DNA from: Buchnera aphidicola (Muscaphis stroyani) | GTDB lineage: Bacteria; Pseudomonadota; Gammaproteobacteria; Enterobacterales; Enterobacteriaceae | Assembly: GCF_005080865.1 (NCBI RefSeq) | Contig: NZ_CP034862.1 | Coordinates: 1 to 7,707 of the forward strand | Length of the DNA: 7,707 nucleotides | Reading direction: 5' to 3' | Shown: one piece after another, positions 1 through 7,692 of the stretch | Numbering within the stretch: position 1 is the stretch's first letter | Layout: every line of letters starts with the position of its first letter | Notes under the pieces: model-generated | Seen by the model: the letters and a program-made list of their open reading frames with translations, nothing else | What the model was told of the DNA's origin: nothing | The model's database searches: none | Program-made: the position numbers and the translations under genes

Positions 1-22
1 TTTTGTTGTGTAAATTTATTTT
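1..22. repeat. Right arm of the junction palindrome
   Basis: Reverse complement of 7686-7707 with no mismatch. It lies 25 nt before the leuA ATG, so any leu transcript starting upstream of it would carry part of this hairpin in its 5' leader. It includes TGTGTAAAT (8-16), a near match to a DnaA box on the - strand; the left arm holds the mirror copy. Confidence 0.85.
11..16 (+). promoter_or_regulatory. Possible leuA promoter -10 element across the circle junction
   Basis: If the ends are joined, TTTACA (7694-7699, 5 of 6 to the sigma-70 -35 consensus) is 18 nt from TAAATT (11-16, 4 of 6 to the -10 consensus). This is the only reasonable pair in the 55 nt between the repA2 stop and leuA. It lies within the palindrome, so the same pair also exists on the opposite strand. 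Weak in such A+T-rich DNA. Confidence 0.3.
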
Positions 23-47
23 AAAATTAATTATTGAGACAATATTA

Positions 48-1598
48 ATGAATCCTAAAGTTATGATTTTTGATACTACATTACGTGATGGAGAGCAAGC
101 TCTTCAAGCTAGTTTAAGCGTGAAGCAAAAACTACAAATTGCATTTTCTTTAGAAAAATGTGGCATAGATATAATTGAGGTAGGATTTCCAATTTCATCC
201 CCTGGAGATTTTAAATCAGTTCAAACGATATCAAAAAATATCAAAAATAGTCGAATATGCAGTTTAGCGCGTTGCATCACAAAAGACATTGATATTGCTG
301 CAGAAGCTATGTCTTTCTCTAATTCGTTTCGTATTCATATCTTTTTAGCAACTTCAACACTTCATATGAAGTCTAAATTAAAAAAAGATTTTAATGAAAT
401 TCTTGAAATGGCAACTTTATCAGTAAAAAGAGCTTTAAAATATACAGATGATATTGAATTTTCTTGTGAAGATGCCAGTAGAACTACAATGGATAATTTA
501 TGTCGTATTGTAGAAAAAGTTATAGACTTAGGTGTAAAAACTGTAAATATACCTGATACAGTTGGGTATACAACTCCTAATGAAATATCTTCTATTATTA
601 AAAATTTATTTGAACGAGTACCTAACATTGATAAATCTATAATTTCAGTACATTGTCATAATGATTTAGGTATGGCAGTAGGAAACTCAATATCAGCTAT
701 ACAAGCTGGTGCTCGTCAAATAGAAGGTACTATAAATGGAATTGGTGAAAGAGCTGGAAACACTGCTTTAGAAGAAGTTATTATGGCAATTAAAATTAGG
801 GAAAATATTCTTAACGTATCAACAAATATAAAACATAAAGAGATTTATAGAACAAGTCAAATTATAAGTCAAATTTGTAATGTTCCAATTCCTTCTAATA
901 AAGCAATAGTAGGAAGTAATGCTTTTTCTCATTCTTCTGGAATTCATCAGGATGGTGTTTTAAAAAATAGAAAGAATTATGAAATAATTTCACCTAGCAG
1001 TATTGGTCTAAAAGAAATGAAATTAAATTTGACTTCGCGTTCAGGAAGAGCTGCAGTAAAACATCACATGAATGAGATGGGATATAAAGAAACAGATTAC
1101 GACATAAATGAATTATATGCTTCTTTTTTAAAATTAGCAGATAAAAAAGGACAAGTATTTGATTACGATTTAGAAGCATTAGCTTTTATTAATAAACAAC
1201 AAGAAGAGTTAGAACATTTTTCTTTAAATTTTTTTAGCGTTCAATCTATTTCCAACGGTTTATCTACTGCTTCAGTTCAATTGTTATGCGGAAAAAAAAT
1301 TTATACTGAATCTTCAACTAGTAGTAATGGTCCAGTTAATGCAATTTATCAAGCATTAAACAGAATCACTCATTTTCCTATTATACTGCAAAAATTTCAG
1401 CTTGTAGCTAAAGGAAAGGGTAAAGATGCTTTAGGTCAAGTTGATATTTTAGTGGAATATAAAAAAAGAAAATTTCATGGAGTTGGTTTAGCTACTGATA
1501 TTATTGAAGCTTCTGCTCAAGCAATGGTTAATGTATTAAATCATATCTGGAAAGCTAATAAAGTAAATGAAAAAATTCAAAATTTAAAGAAAAAATAA
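48..1598 (+). CDS. leuA: 2-isopropylmalate synthase LeuA (EC 2.3.3.13)
   Basis: Condenses acetyl-CoA with 2-oxoisovalerate to 2-isopropylmalate, the committed and normally leucine-inhibited step of leucine synthesis, in the cytoplasm. The 516-aa product is close to the 523 aa of E. coli LeuA and aligns along its whole length. The N-terminal TIM-barrel domain carries DTTLRDGEQ (R13, D14), the metal-binding H202-C-H204 in SVHCHND, and N238 in ERAGN, the same positions as in the E. coli enzyme. The C-terminal regulatory domain is present ([15 protein letters not shown], then DALGQVDI and GVGLATDI), so the allosteric part does not look truncated. I chose the ATG at 48 because [17 protein letters not shown] matches the family start; the frame stays open upstream to the window edge but has no ATG. 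The site upstream (TTGAGAC, 34-40) is a poor Shine-Dalgarno. First gene of leuABCD. One small oddity is EDASRT where most family members have EDAGRT. Confidence 0.97.
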   Translation: MNPKVMIFDTTLRDGEQALQASLSVKQKLQIAFSLEKCGIDIIEVGFPISSPGDFKSVQTISKNIKNSRICSLARCITKDIDIAAEAMSFSNSFRIHIFLATSTLHMKSKLKKDFNEILEMATLSVKRALKYTDDIEFSCEDASRTTMDNLCRIVEKVIDLGVKTVNIPDTVGYTTPNEISSIIKNLFERVPNIDKSIISVHCHNDLGMAVGNSISAIQAGARQIEGTINGIGERAGNTALEEVIMAIKIRENILNVSTNIKHKEIYRTSQIISQICNVPIPSNKAIVGSNAFSHSSGIHQDGVLKNRKNYEIISPSSIGLKEMKLNLTSRSGRAAVKHHMNEMGYKETDYDINELYASFLKLADKKGQVFDYDLEALAFINKQQEELEHFSLNFFSVQSISNGLSTASVQLLCGKKIYTESSTSSNGPVNAIYQALNRITHFPIILQKFQLVAKGKGKDALGQVDILVEYKKRKFHGVGLATDIIEASAQAMVNVLNHIWKANKVNEKIQNLKKK

Positions 1599-1631
1599 AA
1601 TTTAATGTAATTAACTAATTATTTGAAATTT

Positions 1632-2737
<1,106 letters not shown>

Positions 2738-2741
2738 AAAA

Positions 2742-4145
2742 ATGAAAAAAACATTGTATCAAAAAATATATGATTCTCACATTGTATATACAGAAAAAAA
2801 TAACGAATCTATTTTATATATAGATTTTCATTTATTACATGAAGTTACTTCACCTCAAGCTTTTGATGCATTACGCAATAAAAATCGTGAAGTTCGAAAA
2901 CCTGAAAAAAATTTTGCTACTATGGATCATAATGTTTCTACGAAAACTAGAGATATCAATGCATCTGGTGAAATGGCAAAAATACAAATGAAAGAATTAA
3001 TAAAGAATTGTAATGAGTTTAAGATACCACTTTATGATTTAAATCATCCTAATCAAGGAATAGTGCATGTTATAGGACCAGAACAGGGGATGACTTTACC
3101 CGGTATGACTATTGTTTGTGGAGATTCACATACATCAACTCATGGAGCATTTGGAGCATTATCTTTCGGAATTGGAACTTCAGAAGTAGAACATGTACTT
3201 GCTACTCAAACTTTAAAACAACAGCGTTTTAAAAATATGAGAATAGAAGTTGTTGGAAAAGTGGGTGAATTTATTACAGCTAAAGACATAATCTTGTTTA
3301 TTATAGGAAAATTAGGTTCATCAGGAGGAGTTGGATATGTAATTGAGTTTTGTGGTGATGTAATTAAAAAAATGAGTATGGAAGAAAGAATGACAATTTG
3401 TAATATGGCGATTGAAATGGGAGCTAAATCAGGTCTTATAGAACCAGATGAAGTTACATATTCTTATTTAAAAAATAAAACTTATTCACCTACTGGTAAA
3501 TTTTGGGACACATCTATAAATTATTGGAAAACTTTAAAATCTGATCGATATGCGTTTTTTGATAAAGAATTTACAATTGACGTTTCTAATTTAGATCCTC
3601 AAGTAACTTGGGGTACGAATCCTGATCAAGTTCTTTCAATTACTGATAAAATTCCAAATTTTTATCTTTTTCAAGATTTGAAGAAAAAAGATTTAGCTCA
3701 ATCAGCTTGTGAATATATGGGCTTAGAACCAGGAACTTATTTGACAGACATTTCTATAGATAAAGTTTTTATTGGTTCTTGCACGAATTCTCGTATAGAA
3801 GATTTGCGTTCAGCTTCAAAACTACTTAAAAATAAAAAAATTTCAAATAATGTAAAAGCCATTGTAGTACCAGGTTCTGGTTTAGTTAAAAAAGAAGCAG
3901 AAAATGAAGGTTTAGACAAAATATTTATTAATTCGGGTTTTGAATGGAGATTGCCTGGTTGTTCTATGTGTTTAGGAATGAATAAGGATAGATTAAAAAG
4001 TGGTGAACGTTGTGCTTCAACAAGTAATCGAAATTTTGAAGGACGTCAGGGGAGAGGCGGGAGAACTCATTTAGTAAGCCCTGTTATGGCAGCTGCAGCT
4101 GCCATATATGGTCATTTTGTAGATGTAAGAAGTTTAAAAAAATAA
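2742..4145 (+). CDS. leuC: 3-isopropylmalate dehydratase large subunit LeuC (EC 4.2.1.33)
   Basis: Large subunit of isopropylmalate isomerase. With LeuD it converts 2-isopropylmalate to 3-isopropylmalate through dehydration and rehydration at a [4Fe-4S] cluster. The 467-aa length matches the 466 aa of E. coli. The cluster ligands are all present: C347 in GSCTNSR, and C407 and C410 in PGCSMCLG. Other hallmarks are [31 protein letters not shown] and the long near-invariant C-terminal run around [16 protein letters not shown]. The ATG lies only 4 nt after the leuB stop with no recognisable Shine-Dalgarno, so initiation probably depends on ribosomes finishing leuB. Position 29 is Phe (YIDFH) where the E. 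coli enzyme has Arg (YIDRH), an unusual change in a conserved stretch. Confidence 0.97.
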   Translation: MKKTLYQKIYDSHIVYTEKNNESILYIDFHLLHEVTSPQAFDALRNKNREVRKPEKNFATMDHNVSTKTRDINASGEMAKIQMKELIKNCNEFKIPLYDLNHPNQGIVHVIGPEQGMTLPGMTIVCGDSHTSTHGAFGALSFGIGTSEVEHVLATQTLKQQRFKNMRIEVVGKVGEFITAKDIILFIIGKLGSSGGVGYVIEFCGDVIKKMSMEERMTICNMAIEMGAKSGLIEPDEVTYSYLKNKTYSPTGKFWDTSINYWKTLKSDRYAFFDKEFTIDVSNLDPQVTWGTNPDQVLSITDKIPNFYLFQDLKKKDLAQSACEYMGLEPGTYLTDISIDKVFIGSCTNSRIEDLRSASKLLKNKKISNNVKAIVVPGSGLVKKEAENEGLDKIFINSGFEWRLPGCSMCLGMNKDRLKSGERCASTSNRNFEGRQGRGGRTHLVSPVMAAAAAIYGHFVDVRSLKK

Positions 4146-4159
4146 GAGAAACTAATAGA

Positions 4160-4759
4160 ATGTTTAAATTTACTGAGCACACTGGAACTGTAGCACCTTT
4201 AAATGTTTCTAATGTAGATACAGATATCATTATTCCTAAGCAATTTTTGCAAAAAGTAAATAAAATCGGTTTTGGTAGATATTTATTTCACGATTGGAGA
4301 TTTCTTGATAAAAATCAATTAATTATTAACAAGAAATTTATTTTGAATAAAAAAATTTACAAAAAATCTAGTATTTTATTAACTCGAGAGAATTTTGGAT
4401 GCGGTTCTTCGAGGGAGCATGCTGTTTGGTCGTTAATGGATTATGGGTTTAAAGTTATTATTGCTCCTAGTTTTGCTGATATATTTTACAACAATGCTTT
4501 TAATAATAAGCTTCTTTTAATTGCTTTAAAAGATAAAAAAATTGATTTTCTTTTTGAGACAGTAACTAAAGAAAAGGAATTAAAATTAACAGTCAATTTA
4601 ATAAAAAATAAAATCTTTTTAAAAAATAAAAATTTTTCATTTTTCATTGATGAATTTCGTCGTTTTTGTTTGTTGAATGGATTAGATAATATTGATTTGA
4701 CTATGAAACATCTTGATAAAATTAAAATTTATGAAAAAAATTTACCTTCTTTTTTATAA
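4160..4759 (+). CDS. leuD: 3-isopropylmalate dehydratase small subunit LeuD (EC 4.2.1.33)
   Basis: Small (swivelling-domain) subunit that pairs with LeuC to form isopropylmalate isomerase. At 199 aa it is close to the 201 aa of E. coli LeuD. The N-terminal [13 protein letters not shown] and the substrate-recognition motif GCGSSREHA (from residue 80) are intact, followed by [15 protein letters not shown]. The C-terminal half is much more lysine/asparagine/phenylalanine-rich and less conserved, with long A and T runs, as expected for drift in an A+T-biased genome. The gap from the leuC stop is 14 nt, with only a weak purine-rich site (AAGAGA, 4144-4149) before the ATG. Last gene of the leu operon. 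A 9-bp A/T inverted repeat (4747-4755 and 4762-4770) spans its stop codon, and the stronger terminator follows about 40 nt later. Confidence 0.96.
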   Translation: MFKFTEHTGTVAPLNVSNVDTDIIIPKQFLQKVNKIGFGRYLFHDWRFLDKNQLIINKKFILNKKIYKKSSILLTRENFGCGSSREHAVWSLMDYGFKVIIAPSFADIFYNNAFNNKLLLIALKDKKIDFLFETVTKEKELKLTVNLIKNKIFLKNKNFSFFIDEFRRFCLLNGLDNIDLTMKHLDKIKIYEKNLPSFL

Positions 4760-4801
4760 AGAAAAAAGAATCTTAATTTTTTAATATTTTAATTCTATTT
4801 T

Positions 4802-4835
4802 AAAAGCGAAATTTTTTAATGATTTCGCTTTTTTT
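4802..4835 (+). terminator. Rho-independent terminator of the leuABCD operon
   Basis: Perfect 11-bp stem, AAAAGCGAAAT (4802-4812) with ATTTCGCTTTT (4822-4832), around a 9-nt loop, with the T-run continuing to 4835. It holds the only GC cluster (GCG/CGC) in the spacer and lies 43 nt past the leuD stop. On the other strand the stem is followed by TTTTAAAATAG, so it could also weakly stop transcription arriving from the convergent repA1. Confidence 0.85.
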
Positions 4836-4940
4836 ATTGAATAGCATATGTTTATTTCTTTTTTTATTAAGTTTTAAAAGAACTGTTATTTTGCATTTAT
4901 TTTATAAGAAGCATTTAACAAAAAAAACAAGATGCATTAA

Positions 4941-5000
4941 TGATTTTTTTTATAAAAAAATTTTCATTTTTTTTATAAAAATGATTTTTTTTATAAAAAA
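4941..5000. repeat. Three near-identical A/T blocks
   Basis: The 19-mer TGATTTTTTTTATAAAAAA occurs at 4941-4959 and again at 4982-5000. Between them, 4965-4983 reads CATTTTTTTTATAAAAATG, sharing the T8-ATA5 core and forming an imperfect palindrome. The spacing is uneven (24 and 17 nt). The exact 19-nt repeat is visible; any role in DNA bending or unwinding is speculative, and polymerase slippage in A/T runs is an alternative explanation. Confidence 0.5.
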
Positions 5001-5040
5001 GTTGAATTTAAAACATTATTTTTATGTACAAAAAAAAAGA

Positions 5041-5064
5041 AAGGAGTAAAAAAATGAAATAATG
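5041..5064 (+). other. Orphan Shine-Dalgarno followed by ATG-AAA-TAATG
   Basis: AAGGAG (5041-5046) sits 7 nt before an ATG at 5054. The frame is ATG AAA TAA, and the stop overlaps a second ATG at 5062 (TAATG). That second frame runs 28 codons to a TAG at 5146-5148, giving a hydrophobic string beginning MQILKKENLRKITYN, and its end overlaps the 3' end of repA1. It could be the start of a decayed gene, a short leader frame, or chance. I recognise no protein family. Confidence 0.3.
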
Positions 5065-5086
5065 CAAATTTTAAAAAAAGAAAATC

Positions 5087-5102
5087 TACGTAAAATAACG
5101 TA
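5087..5102 (-). terminator. Possible weak terminator of repA1
   Basis: Read on the - strand, TACGT and ACGTA form a 5-bp stem around a 6-nt loop, followed by GATTTTCTTTTTTT. It lies about 43 nt past the repA1 stop in the direction of repA1 transcription. The stem is short, so this is tentative. Confidence 0.3.
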
Positions 5103-5144
5103 TAATTTTATATTTTTATGTTTTATGTTTTTTAAATTTTTTAT

Positions 5145-5996
5145 TTAGTTATCTGGATACGTATTCGTGGCAATTTTCCGCAAATAATAATAACTAATAT
5201 TTACTTGTTTCTTTAATCCATGTGGCCCCATTTTAGTCAATTCACTTATAGAATATTTAGCAACTAAAGCTCTCAAAATTGTTTGTCTAGCATCTTTTTC
5301 ATTTAAAGAAATTAATTTTTGTGCTCTTTTTCTTTTTTTATAAAAAGAATGTCTGGATACTCTATACTTAAAAACATTCGTTATTTGAGTTTCTTTAAAA
5401 CGTTGCTTAGCTTCAATTAAAGTTATTGGTTTTAATCCTTTTTCAACAAGATTTTTATTAATCCATCCTAATTGTTGTTTTTTTGCATTGATAAGTTGTT
5501 TTTCAGAAACATCAAATAACATAAAAAACAATGGAGTTAAAGTAATCATTTTAGGCATGTAGTTTCCTAATACTCTATCCCATATTTTTTTACATTTCAC
5601 AAATCCCATCGGTTCCATAAAATTAGTAATTAATCTTGACGCACGTGTAATAGATTTATTTCCAGCTTTAGAAGTTGTAGATAAACCACACTCATCAGCT
5701 AATTGTTCAACGGAAGCTTGTACTAATTCGGAAGAAATATTAAAATGATAAAGCATAGCTAAAACCATAGCTCTCATAGCGCATGCACGATGCTCGTTTA
5801 ATCTTCTAAATCTTTTCAAATAAAAACCTGTTTTGGGGTTTTTAGGCTGAATAATATAGTTTAATTCACATCTAGCTACATCTATTTCAGATGCTTTTTT
5901 CATTGCGTTACAAATAAAAAATGGTCTTTTTTTATTATTTTTTGGTGGGATAAAAACTGGATGTTTGTTATATATATAATTGTCTCTAGATGTCAT
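5145..5996 (-). CDS. repA1: Plasmid replication initiator RepA, IncFII-type, full-length copy
   Basis: Probable replication initiator of the plasmid. The 283-aa product resembles RepA of the IncFII/R1 family: HPVFIPP near the N-terminus (12-18) corresponds to NPVFTP, SITRASRLI (115-123) to SITRATRAL, and YMPKMITLT (146-154) to YIPTDITFT. The segment DVSEKQLINAKKQ...GWINKNLVEKGL...EAKQRF (162-200) follows the R1 protein closely (DVSEEAV...WENKQRKKQGL). A basic stretch, RVSRHSFYKKRKRAQK (212-227), and a C-terminal ELTKMGPHGLKKQ (252-264) follow. The ATG at 5996 is the only sensible start, but the Shine-Dalgarno is poor. It is the sole - strand gene, convergent with leuD and divergent from yqhA. 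The R1-style CopA/tap control region is not recognisable upstream. Numbering as repA1 follows Buchnera convention as I remember it and could be swapped with the other copy. Confidence 0.9.
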   Translation of the reverse strand: MTSRDNYIYNKHPVFIPPKNNKKRPFFICNAMKKASEIDVARCELNYIIQPKNPKTGFYLKRFRRLNEHRACAMRAMVLAMLYHFNISSELVQASVEQLADECGLSTTSKAGNKSITRASRLITNFMEPMGFVKCKKIWDRVLGNYMPKMITLTPLFFMLFDVSEKQLINAKKQQLGWINKNLVEKGLKPITLIEAKQRFKETQITNVFKYRVSRHSFYKKRKRAQKLISLNEKDARQTILRALVAKYSISELTKMGPHGLKKQVNISYYYLRKIATNTYPDN

Positions 5997-6300
5997 AGTT
6001 TTTGAATACTTTGTTATAAAAATGAAATATAAATAAAATTAATTCAATATTTAAATAGTTAGTATTTTTAAAGAAATTTTTAATATATTTGTTTTCAATA
6101 ATTGCATTCTTTAAAAAGATTAAGTATGTTTAACATAAATTTCAATTATTTTCAATATATAAATAATTAAATATAAAAGACTATCTTCTTTATAAAAAAT
6201 AGTATGCATATTATTTATAATAATTTAATTATCAAATATTTTTTAAAATAGATTTGATATTTACAAATAAAATATCAAAAAAAACAATAAGGACTAAAAA
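5997..6300. other. Divergent intergenic region repA1/yqhA
   Basis: These 304 nt of almost pure A/T hold no gene. The region must contain the promoters of repA1 (leftward) and yqhA (rightward), but no -35/-10 pair stands out from the background. Visible structure: four TTCAAT motifs on the + strand at 6043, 6094, 6141 and 6151; a segment at 6034-6060 resembling the DNA upstream of repA2; and two overlapping small inverted repeats near yqhA (ATCAAAT 6231-6237 with ATTTGAT 6252-6258; GATATTT 6256-6262 with AAATATC 6270-6276) that cannot both form at once. None has enough GC to be trusted without comparison to related plasmids. Confidence 0.5.
6289..6293 (+). promoter_or_regulatory. Ribosome binding site of yqhA
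   Basis: AAGGA, 7 nt before the ATG at 6301. It is the best-placed Shine-Dalgarno of any intact gene in the window, which suggests yqhA is efficiently translated. Confidence 0.75.
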
Positions 6301-6804
6301 ATGGAAAAAATTATTGAAAAAACTATATATGCTTCTCGTTGGCTGATGTTTCCAGTATATGTAGGTTTATCATTTGGTTTCATATTATTAACGTTAAAAT
6401 TTTTTCAACAGATAATATTTGTTCTGCCAGATATTTTAGCAATGTCTGAATCGGGGTTAGTTCTGGTAGTGTTATCATTAATTGACATAGCTTTAGTTGG
6501 TGGACTTTTGGTGATGGTTATGTTTTCCGGGTATGAAAATTTTATTTCTAAAATGGACATGAAAGATAATCAAAAAAGGTTGGGATGGATGGGTACTATG
6601 GATGTTAATTCCATCAAAAATAAAGTTGCTTCTTCAATAGTTGCAATATCTTCAGTACATCTTTTGCGTCTTTTTATGGAAGCTGAAAAAATATTAGATA
6701 ATAAAATTATGCTTTGTGTTATTATTCATTTAACTTTTGTTTTATCTGCATTCGGTATGGCGTATATTGATAAAATGAGTAAAAAAAAGCAAACTATTCA
6801 TTAA
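6301..6804 (+). CDS. yqhA: YqhA family (UPF0114) inner-membrane protein
   Basis: A 167-aa integral membrane protein of unknown function, matching E. coli YqhA (164 aa) from end to end. Shared stretches include [15 protein letters not shown] (10-24), the very conserved [16 protein letters not shown] (66-81), [22 protein letters not shown] (105-126) and [12 protein letters not shown] (140-151). Four hydrophobic segments can be seen at about 14-35, 52-76, 108-126 and 135-156, implying a polytopic inner-membrane protein without a signal peptide. It stands alone between the two repA genes with its own spacer and a good Shine-Dalgarno. It has no known link to leucine synthesis or replication. Its codons and hydrophobic cores are well kept, so it is under selection and not decaying. 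The family call is secure; the function is unknown. Confidence 0.95.
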   Translation: MEKIIEKTIYASRWLMFPVYVGLSFGFILLTLKFFQQIIFVLPDILAMSESGLVLVVLSLIDIALVGGLLVMVMFSGYENFISKMDMKDNQKRLGWMGTMDVNSIKNKVASSIVAISSVHLLRLFMEAEKILDNKIMLCVIIHLTFVLSAFGMAYIDKMSKKKQTIH

Positions 6805-6869
6805 AAAATATTTAAATATCTAGAAATTATTAAAAAAAGTAAACTATTTGAAATATTTTAAAATAAATG

Positions 6870-6901
6870 TTAAAATTGATTAATTTTACTTTCAATTTTA
6901 A
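6870..6901. repeat. 10-bp inverted repeat between yqhA and repA2
   Basis: TTAAAATTGA (6870-6879) and TCAATTTTAA (6892-6901) are perfect reverse complements around a 12-nt spacer. The right arm is followed by AAATCTGTTTTTTATTT, so it may be a weak yqhA terminator. It could equally be an operator in front of repA2, since it lies 36 nt before that gene's start. The stem is nearly all A-T. Confidence 0.4.
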
Positions 6902-6936
6902 AAATCTGTTTTTTATTTAATTAAGTGTATTAGTTA

Positions 6937-7692
6937 GTGTCTAGAAAAAATTATATACATAATCCAAAACCAGTTTTTATTCCACCAAAAAATAATAAAA
7001 AAAGATCTACTTTTATATGCTATGCAATGAAAAAAGCATCTGAAACAGATGTAGCAAGAAGTATATTAAATCATACTTTACTACCTATAGACCCTAAAAC
7101 TGGAAATATTATTTCTCGATTCAGACGATTAAACGAGCATCGTGCATGCGCTATGAGAGCTATGGTACTTGCAATGTTATATTATTTTGATGTTCATTCT
7201 AATTTAGTTAAAGCGTCTATTGAAAAAATGTCAGATGAATGTGGATTATCTACTTTCTCAATTTCTGGAAATAAATCTATTACACGTGCGTCAAGATTAA
7301 TTACTAATTTTATGGAACCGATGGGATTTGTGAAATGCAAAAAAATATCTAATAAATATATTAATAATTATACACCTAAAAAAATATTTTTAACGCCAGT
7401 TTTTTTTATGCTGTTTCACATTTCAAAAAAAAAATTAAATGATTACTTATCTAAAAAAATAAAATTATCCCCAAACTTAAATATAAAAGAAAAAAAAATA
7501 TTCATTTCCTTTCCAGATATGAAAATTATGTCTAAATTAGATGAAAAATCTGCCAAGAAAAAAATTTTAAATGCATTAATTAATTATTACTCTGCTACAG
7601 AATTAACAAAAATAGGACCTCAGGGTCTTAAAAAAAAGATAGATATTGAATATAATAATTTATGCAAGTTATATAAAAAAAATAAAAAATAA
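6937..7692 (+). CDS. repA2: Second RepA paralogue, shortened (251 aa), GTG start
   Basis: Paralogue of the - strand repA. The N-terminal 160 residues align without gaps apart from one residue near the start (VFIPPKNNKKR, RFRRLNEHRACAMRAMVLAML, GNKSITRASRLITNFMEPM, GFVKCKKI), and the C-terminus also matches (ELTKIGPQGLKKK). Between these, residues 161-201 replace 161-231 of the other copy, about 30 residues shorter. The IncFII-like GWINKNLVEKGL segment and the basic RVSRHSFYKKRKR stretch are lost. The GTG at 6937 is chosen because MSRKNYIHN matches the paralogue start and an in-frame TAG lies at 6931-6933 with no ATG between. I see no Shine-Dalgarno. The stop codon lies in the left arm of the junction palindrome, and on a circle leuA follows on the same strand. 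It could still be an initiator, or have become an auxiliary or inactive form. Confidence 0.88.
   Translation: MSRKNYIHNPKPVFIPPKNNKKRSTFICYAMKKASETDVARSILNHTLLPIDPKTGNIISRFRRLNEHRACAMRAMVLAMLYYFDVHSNLVKASIEKMSDECGLSTFSISGNKSITRASRLITNFMEPMGFVKCKKISNKYINNYTPKKIFLTPVFFMLFHISKKKLNDYLSKKIKLSPNLNIKEKKIFISFPDMKIMSKLDEKSAKKKILNALINYYSATELTKIGPQGLKKKIDIEYNNLCKLYKKNKK

Larger units (their letters stand above)
4836..5144. other. Gene-poor A/T-tract spacer between leuD and repA1 (possible origin region)
   Basis: There is no convincing gene in these 309 nt. An open frame of 76 codons running from 4819 starts inside the terminator loop and encodes only a Phe/Lys/Ile-rich string, so I do not count it as a gene. 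The stretch holds near-repeats of a T8-ATA5+ block (4941-4959, 4965-4983, 4982-5000), a DnaA-box-like TTATGTACA (5022-5030), a strong orphan Shine-Dalgarno (5041-5046) and a small hairpin (5087-5102). It lies immediately downstream of repA1, which is where IncFII plasmids keep their origin relative to repA. Calling it an origin is therefore inference by analogy. Confidence 0.4.

Noticed and set aside
3..47. Extension of leuA to a TTG at position 3, or across the circle junction
   Set aside because: The extra 15 residues run through the palindrome arm and have no counterpart in LeuA; the ATG at 48 matches the family start. It is also not a leucine leader peptide, since it has no separate ATG start or stop.
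362..628. - strand open frame inside leuA
   Set aside because: Shadow of the conserved leuA barrel coding sequence, with no recognisable product.
994..1179. - strand open frame inside leuA
   Set aside because: Shadow frame over well-conserved leuA codons.
3737..3919. - strand open frame inside leuC
   Set aside because: Overlaps the region encoding the first cluster cysteine of LeuC; shadow frame.
4747..4770. Main leu terminator at the leuD stop codon
   Set aside because: The 9-bp stem is nearly all A-T and has no clean T-run; the hairpin at 4802-4835 is a far better candidate.
4819..5049. Open frame of 76 codons on the + strand after leuD
   Set aside because: Its ATG lies in the terminator loop, the product is a low-complexity Phe/Lys/Ile string with no family features, and the DNA is homopolymer-rich spacer.
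5997..6300. Iteron array made of TTCAAT motifs
   Set aside because: Four 6-mers with irregular spacing in almost pure A/T DNA are not distinguishable from chance; kept only as a remark in the region description.
7463..7471. TTATCCCCA within repA2 as a DnaA box
   Set aside because: 8 of 9 to consensus, but it lies in the coding sequence of the shortened linker and is isolated, so chance is the simpler explanation.
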